Shown here: piece by piece, positions 21,244-24,824 of the stretch
Numbering within the stretch: the stretch's first letter is position 1
Layout of the letters: the number at the start of each line of letters is the position of its first letter
NCBI GenBank assembly: GCA_019348445.1
Contig: JAHWJK010000010.1
Location: 1 to 24,824 of the forward strand
DNA length: 24,824 nucleotides
Origin: Actinomycetota bacterium
Lineage (GTDB): Bacteria; Actinomycetota; CADDZG01; WHSQ01
Direction of reading: 5' to 3'
The notes under the pieces: generated by a model
Seen by the model: only the letters and a program-made list of their open reading frames with translations
Databases searched by the model: none
Told to the model about the DNA's origin: nothing
Made by a program: the position numbers and the translations under genes

Positions 21244-21773
21244 TCTTCGGAGAGACCGCGGAGCGCGCGGTAGAAGGACTCGCCTCTCGCACGAGCCGCC
21301 GCTCGTTCCTCGCGAAGCTCGGCAATGGCGTCGTCGCTCTCGCCGGTGGTGCGGTGGTCGCGTCGGTACTTAAACCCGAGAGAGCGGAGGCGTATCACAT
21401 CTGTGGGCACACCTACACGACAGATTCGTGTCCGCATCCGTTCAAGCCGTATTCACGCGTCGACCGTTACGGATACCCGTTGCATCCCAAGAAGGGGTAT
21501 CCGGTCGACGACAACGGCGACATCTACACGTCGCGCAAGCAGTCGCGGCGGTTGATGTGCGAGGAGATCGTGCCCGAGAAATACCCGTACACGGGGAAAC
21601 CGACTTATGGCGGCGGTTGGCACCGTTGTTGCGGGGGCCGGATCAGACGTATCGCGGATTGCTGCTCGTACTCGCCGACGCGCATCAACGGTGATGCGTC
21701 GGTCGTGGGCTACTGCTACCGCGGCAAGCGCGTCTTCTGCATCGGGTACCGCGACCTCAACATCAGGTGCTAG
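21240..21773 (+). CDS. Tat-exported Cys-rich protein, MauA (MADH light chain)-like, lacking one TTQ tryptophan
   Basis: 177 aa. Tat signal: ERAVEGLASRTSRRSFLAKLG with R20-R21, hydrophobic 31-44, cleavage near RAEA-Y. This is the layout of the MauA precursor, which carries a TSRR...KLG segment. The mature part has ten cysteines (55, 64, 107, 130, 131, 141, 142, 159, 167, 177), some as CC pairs, in keeping with the many-disulfide light-chain fold. The only tryptophan of the whole chain is W127 (GGGWHRCCGG), plausibly equal to MauA W57. At the place matching MauA W108 (IWCFG) there is Y158 in VGYCYR. TTQ, a crosslink of two tryptophans, therefore cannot form as known. No MauB or MauG is present. 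Likely a structural or electron-transfer relative with another role. Confidence 0.8.
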   Translation: MIFGETAERAVEGLASRTSRRSFLAKLGNGVVALAGGAVVASVLKPERAEAYHICGHTYTTDSCPHPFKPYSRVDRYGYPLHPKKGYPVDDNGDIYTSRKQSRRLMCEEIVPEKYPYTGKPTYGGGWHRCCGGRIRRIADCCSYSPTRINGDASVVGYCYRGKRVFCIGYRDLNIRC

Positions 21774-21844
21774 CCGAACCGACCGTCGTTGCGCTGTTCG
21801 TCGCTTCGATCGTCGCGGGAATCTCCACCCTGTTCGGCCCCTGA
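21767..21844 (+). CDS. possible 25-aa membrane micropeptide in the Mau-like operon
   Basis: GTG at 21767 lies inside the last codons of the MauA-like gene (overlap of 7 nt), and the frame stays open to TGA at 21844. The product MLAEPTVVALFVASIVAGISTLFGP is almost entirely a single hydrophobic helix. It fills the otherwise empty 80 nt before the next gene. No Shine-Dalgarno is seen, so translation would depend on coupling. It may be chance; GC-rich DNA often encodes Val/Ala-rich stretches. Confidence 0.35.
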   Translation: MLAEPTVVALFVASIVAGISTLFGP

Positions 21845-21853
21845 GGGCTCTCG

Positions 21854-22441
21854 ATGGTGGAGACCATCTCGCCCGTGGTCTACGGGCGCCGCTCGAACTA
21901 CGTCGTCGCGATAGCACTGCACGCAGTCGCGGCAACCGCGACGGCAGCGGCCACGGGGGCGGTTCTCGGTGTCGTGGGACTCGCACTCGGCGGGCCGTGG
22001 GGGAACGCCGGAGCCGTCGCGGTGATCGTCGTCGCGCTCGCGTACGCGCTCCGGGAAGCATTCGGGGTGCCGGTCCCGCTTCCGCAGGCACGCCGTCAGG
22101 TCCCTGAATGGTGGCGGACGTTCTTCTCGCCGCCGATCGCCGCGACGCTGTACGGGGCCGGGTTGGGCGTCGCGTTCCTCACGTTCCTCAGCTACGGCAC
22201 GTTCGTCGCGGTCGCCATAGGTGCGGTCGTTTCGGCCGATCCCATCCTAGGGGCGACAATCTGCGCCCCGTTCGGGCTCGCGCGCGGAATGGCGGTCGCG
22301 GTCGTCGGCTGGCGCTCGGTCGAGCCTGGAGCGGCGGTTACTTCGCTTGCCACCGCGGGGGCCACGGCAGGGCCCCGGCTTGTGAACGCGGGAGCGCTCG
22401 GGGCTATCGCCCTGGTCGCCTCGACGCAGATCCTCTACTAG
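21854..22441 (+). CDS. polytopic membrane protein of the Mau-like operon
   Basis: 195 aa, ATG at 21854 preceded by GAGGG (21843-21847). About five hydrophobic segments (15-45, 50-65, 95-130, 134-150, 160-192). A conserved-looking loop, PLPQARRQVPEWWRTFFSPPIAATLYGAGLGV, separates the first two segments from the rest, and the phrase PILGATICAPFGLARG follows. Position after MauD- and MauA-like genes would suit a MauF/CcdA-type electron supplier, but it has a single cysteine (CAPFGLA), not the paired cysteines those need. The function is therefore uncertain; I do not recognise a named family. Last gene of the plus-strand operon; a GC-rich hairpin follows. Confidence 0.72.
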   Translation: MVETISPVVYGRRSNYVVAIALHAVAATATAAATGAVLGVVGLALGGPWGNAGAVAVIVVALAYALREAFGVPVPLPQARRQVPEWWRTFFSPPIAATLYGAGLGVAFLTFLSYGTFVAVAIGAVVSADPILGATICAPFGLARGMAVAVVGWRSVEPGAAVTSLATAGATAGPRLVNAGALGAIALVASTQILY

Positions 22442-22456
22442 CACCTACTTGTTGCG

Positions 22457-22473
22457 CCCGCCGCAGGGGCGGG
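22457..22473 (+). terminator. weak GC hairpin after the Mau-like operon
   Basis: CCCGCC (22457-22462) and GGCGGG (22468-22473) form a 6-bp stem with a 5-nt loop, 16 nt after the stop at 22441. There is no T tract, so it is only a tentative terminator. Confidence 0.35.
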
Positions 22474-22486
22474 GACGCTTGCTAAT

Positions 22487-22554
22487 CGCGAGAACTCGCG
22501 TCAAAGTTCTGCTAATAGCTATTAGTAACGGCCCGCACTTGGTACTAAAGTACC
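22487..22554. promoter_or_regulatory. three successive 14-bp palindromes upstream of the AAA ATPase gene
   Basis: CGCGAG-AA-CTCGCG (22487-22500), CTAATAGCTATTAG (22512-22525) and GGTACT-AA-AGTACC (22541-22554) are each perfect inverted repeats, with centres 25 and 29 bp apart. They differ in sequence, so they are either sites for different regulators or a structured leader. The rest of the 144-nt gap shows no gene. Confidence 0.5.
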
Positions 22555-22585
22555 GAGGACATCGAGCCGAGCTAGGGAGTAGCGC

Positions 22586-24292
22586 TTGTCCTTCGACCAA
22601 CTGCTGCTCGTGGGGGTCGCGATCGGGCTTGCCCTCGTGGGTCTCACCTTCTTCGTCGGACGCAGGGACCGAGGCGCGCGACGTCTCGGACTCGACTCGC
22701 CAAAAACCGCGGTCGAAGGAAACGCTCCCGCGTCACGCGGCGAAGACACGACCGACGACGCGGTCGCCCGACTGGCCGAGACCGTCGGAGCCCTTCGGCG
22801 TCTCGCGGAGCTCAAGGATCAGGAGCTCGAACGCGACACTGCAACCCGAGATGAGGTCCGAACCGGATGGCGACCGCTCTCGCCCGCCGCGCTCTCGGCT
22901 CCCGTAACGACCGACACCGAAGTTCCCGATGTGGCACCCACGACCAGCGTCGTAACCGAGAACGCCGTCGCTGCGCCCGAGGCGCCAACCGAAACCGCAC
23001 GACAACTTCCTCCGATCGTGACGGAGGTCTCGCAGGTGCGTCTCGATCCGAGCACGAAGATGCATCCCGACTCGGCGGCAAAACTGCGGCTCAGCGTGGG
23101 CCAAGCATTCACCCCCGCGGCGCCGGTCGCGCGCCGCGATCTGTTCGCCGGGCGCGAAGAGCAGCTCGAGACTCTGGTCGACGTCGTGTTCGAACGCGGC
23201 CAGCACGCGATCGTCTACGGCGAAAGAGGCGTCGGTAAGACGTCCCTTGCCACCATCCTTGCGCTCGTATTCGCGGACGAGCAGAGCAAACTTCCGATCC
23301 GCGTCAACTGCGATGCCAGCGATGACTTCGATTCGGTATGGCGGAAGATCCTCGACGAGCTCGAGCTCGCGCTCGACGCGAGCGCGAGCGAACTGCCGAA
23401 GGCCCGTGCCGCGCTAGATAGAGCTCTCGCGAGGCAGAAGATCAGCCCGAGCGACGCGACCCGGCTACTCAAGCAGGTCGCACCCGGCATCGAGGCGATC
23501 GTGATCATCGACGAGTTCGACACGATGAGCGACGAGCGAGCACCTCGGTTGTTCGCCGACACGATCAAGATGCTGTCGGACCAGCTCGTCCCCTCGACGG
23601 TGATCCTGCTCGGTGTTGCCGACACGCTGGACGAGCTTCTGACCGAACACGGTTCCGTAAGCAGGGCTCTCGTTCACGTGCACATGCCGCGTATGTCGGT
23701 GGTCGAGCTGAAAGACATCGTCACGCGCGGTCTCGATCTACTCACGATGGACATCGAGGACGAGGCTCTCGATCTGATCGCGCGGCTATCGCAAGGGTTC
23801 CCGCACTTCACCCACCTCCTCGCGCAAGCGGCTGCTCGCGCCGCTGTCGACGCGCAGCGCCCACTCGTGACGCTCGGCGACATGAAGGAAGCGACGGTGA
23901 AGGTCTCCGGACGCATAGAGGCATGGATCCAGGACGCTTACGAGAAGGCGACGGCAAGTACCCACGACGCCATCTACGCCGAGGTCCTCCTCGCCGGCGC
24001 GCTGGCGGGCACGGACAATCGCGGCTATTTCGCGGCCGCCGACGTCAAGAAGCCGATGACTCGGATCATGGGCCGGACCTACGACATCCCGAGCTTCATA
24101 CGGCAGCTCAATGCGCTCTCGGAAGAGGATCGGGGGCCGGTGCTGGTCAAGACCGGGACCGAACGCAAGCACCGTTACCGCTTCGTCGAGGCGCAGCTGG
24201 GGCCGTACGTGATCATGCGGAGCTTGGGGGACGGACTGATCGACCCTGAGGCGCTTCGGGAGCTCAGCTCGAACGGAATGCCACCGGCGTAG
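22586..24292 (+). CDS. membrane-anchored AAA ATPase (ORC/AAA_16-like)
   Basis: 568 aa, TTG start at 22586 after AGGGAG (22574-22579). Residues 5-24 form a transmembrane anchor, followed by a basic stop-transfer (GRRDRGARR), a predicted coiled coil (about 57-92), a Pro/Thr/Val-rich linker (95-165) and then an ATPase: FAGREEQLETLVDVVFERGQHAIVYGERGVGKTS with Walker A 212-220, VNCDASDDFDSVWRKI, and Walker B IVIIDEFD (305-312). A sensor-1-like segment is VILLGVADT, and an arginine-bearing SVSRALVHVHMPRMSV follows. The C-terminal part is a helical lid plus winged-helix-like region (VLLAGALAGTDNRGYFAAADV... YRFVEAQLGPYVIM). ATPases with this ORC/STAND-like core act in signalling, defence or replication; the membrane anchor suggests an envelope-tethered sensor or scaffold. 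Function unassigned. Confidence 0.82.
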   Translation: MSFDQLLLVGVAIGLALVGLTFFVGRRDRGARRLGLDSPKTAVEGNAPASRGEDTTDDAVARLAETVGALRRLAELKDQELERDTATRDEVRTGWRPLSPAALSAPVTTDTEVPDVAPTTSVVTENAVAAPEAPTETARQLPPIVTEVSQVRLDPSTKMHPDSAAKLRLSVGQAFTPAAPVARRDLFAGREEQLETLVDVVFERGQHAIVYGERGVGKTSLATILALVFADEQSKLPIRVNCDASDDFDSVWRKILDELELALDASASELPKARAALDRALARQKISPSDATRLLKQVAPGIEAIVIIDEFDTMSDERAPRLFADTIKMLSDQLVPSTVILLGVADTLDELLTEHGSVSRALVHVHMPRMSVVELKDIVTRGLDLLTMDIEDEALDLIARLSQGFPHFTHLLAQAAARAAVDAQRPLVTLGDMKEATVKVSGRIEAWIQDAYEKATASTHDAIYAEVLLAGALAGTDNRGYFAAADVKKPMTRIMGRTYDIPSFIRQLNALSEEDRGPVLVKTGTERKHRYRFVEAQLGPYVIMRSLGDGLIDPEALRELSSNGMPPA

Positions 24293-24299
24293 ACCCCGG

Positions 24300-24329
24300 T
24301 TGCACGGTCTAACGGTCCAGCGCTATCTT
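24300..24329 (+). promoter_or_regulatory. groEL promoter
   Basis: TTGCAC (24300-24305) and TATCTT (24324-24329) separated by 18 nt make a reasonable housekeeping promoter that abuts the CIRCE operator, so a bound HrcA would block initiation. Confidence 0.55.
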
Positions 24330-24355
24330 TAGCACTCAGGACTAGAGAGTGCTAA
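24329..24355. promoter_or_regulatory. CIRCE operator (HrcA-binding site)
   Basis: TTAGCACTC (24329-24337), 9-nt spacer, GAGTGCTAA (24347-24355): an exact match to the CIRCE consensus. It lies in the groEL leader, 48 nt before the start, and indicates heat-shock control by HrcA repression. Confidence 0.97.
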
Positions 24356-24403
24356 GAGCCGGGAGCGCCTTCGTGGCCCCGGACAAACCCAAGGAGGTAG
24401 CGC

Positions 24404-24824
24404 ATGCCGAAGATCCTCTCTTTCGAAGAGGAGGCGAGGCGGGCTCTCGAGCGGGGCATGAACCAGCTCGCAGACGCGGTCAAGGTCACGCTCGGCCCGA
24501 AAGGCCGCAACGTCGTCCTCGAGAAGAAGTGGGGCGCCCCCACGATCACGAACGACGGCGTATCGATCGCCAAGGAGATCGAGCTCGAGGACCCCTACGA
24601 GAAGATCGGGGCCGAGCTCGTCAAGGAAGTAGCCAAGAAGACCGACGACGTCGCCGGTGACGGCACCACCACTGCGACGGTGCTCGCGCAAGCGATGGTG
24701 CGCGAGGGACTTCGCAACGTCGCCGCAGGTGCCAACCCGATCGCGCTGAAGCGCGGCATCGAGAAAGCCGTCGAGAAGGTCGTCGAGACCATCCGCGAGA
24801 CGTCGCGCGAAGTCGAGGGCCGCG
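24404..24824 (+). CDS. groEL: chaperonin GroEL, 5' part (runs off window)
   Basis: The first 140 codons of the 60-kDa chaperonin; the gene continues past the window edge. ATG at 24404 follows AAGGAGGT (24391-24398). N-terminus MPKILSFEEEARRALERGMNQLADAV, then ATP-site residues in VKVTLGPKGRNVVLEKKWGAPTITNDGVSIAKEIELEDPYEKIGAELVKEVA and DDVAGDGTTTATVLAQAMV. GroEL forms the double-ring folding chamber with GroES. No groES lies upstream: the preceding gene is the AAA ATPase. That fits the actinobacterial pattern of a second groEL separated from the groES-groEL1 operon. Perfect CIRCE and promoter in front. Confidence 0.97.
   Translation, partial: MPKILSFEEEARRALERGMNQLADAVKVTLGPKGRNVVLEKKWGAPTITNDGVSIAKEIELEDPYEKIGAELVKEVAKKTDDVAGDGTTTATVLAQAMVREGLRNVAAGANPIALKRGIEKAVEKVVETIRETSREVEGR

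Noticed and set aside
20102..21773. functional methylamine dehydrogenase operon
   Set aside because: There is no heavy chain, MauG or amicyanin, and the light-chain-like protein has a single tryptophan, so amine oxidation cannot be claimed.

Overview
The window looks like a GC-rich chromosome segment from an actinobacterium, probably a deep-branching lineage outside the well-known genera. The main reasons are the GC-rich codon use, many GTG/TTG (and apparently CTG) starts, several starts that look leaderless, DrrA/DrrB-type exporters, a groEL without groES behind a perfect CIRCE operator, and many tightly overlapping ATGA/GTGA/TTGA gene junctions. No rRNA, tRNA, CRISPR array, transposase or integrase was seen. 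The window opens just upstream of a riboswitch and ends inside groEL.

Layout. (1) 1-1471: a class I cyclic-di-GMP (GEMM-I) riboswitch whose 3' end includes the Shine-Dalgarno sequence of a secreted CAP/SCP-domain protein, then a strong terminator, a cluster of TACGTA palindromes and a second CAP paralogue. (2) 1544-6876: a secreted PGRP-type amidase (minus), a divergent small ribbon-helix-helix-like protein, and a four-gene polar amino-acid ABC importer. (3) 6901-9243: a third CAP protein divergent from yajQ (a family with a c-di-GMP-binding member), then two tandem secreted Lys-rich paralogues duplicated together with leader and terminator. (4) 9337-13460: a HAD phosphatase coupled to an unknown protein, a small Lrp-type RAM protein and a three-gene ABC-2 exporter operon. 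(5) 13541-15791: UDP-glucose dehydrogenase plus UDP-glucuronate decarboxylase (UDP-xylose route). (6) 15788-17916: a CvpA-CAP fusion (fourth CAP domain) coupled to larE, and a small membrane protein. (7) 17917-22441: a divergent methylamine-utilisation-like redox cluster. On the minus strand it has MauE-like, a secreted Pro-tailed protein and a type I phosphodiesterase. On the plus strand it has a MauD-like thioredoxin, a Tat-exported Cys-rich MauA-like protein, a possible 25-aa membrane micropeptide and a polytopic membrane protein. (8) 22442-24824: three consecutive 14-bp palindromes upstream of a membrane-anchored AAA ATPase, then CIRCE-groEL.

Two themes stand out. The first is cell-surface CAP-domain proteins, four in 16 kb. 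One is under a c-di-GMP riboswitch with a sigma-28-like promoter, and another sits beside yajQ, suggesting second-messenger control of a surface or motility programme. The second is the Mau-like cluster. It keeps the Tat-exported light-chain-like protein and its disulfide partners (MauE, MauD), but the light-chain-like protein seems to lack the second tryptophan of the TTQ cofactor, and no heavy chain or MauG is present here. It may be a repurposed, non-amine-dehydrogenase secreted disulfide system. All homology statements are from reading the sequence and memory of the families; no search was run.
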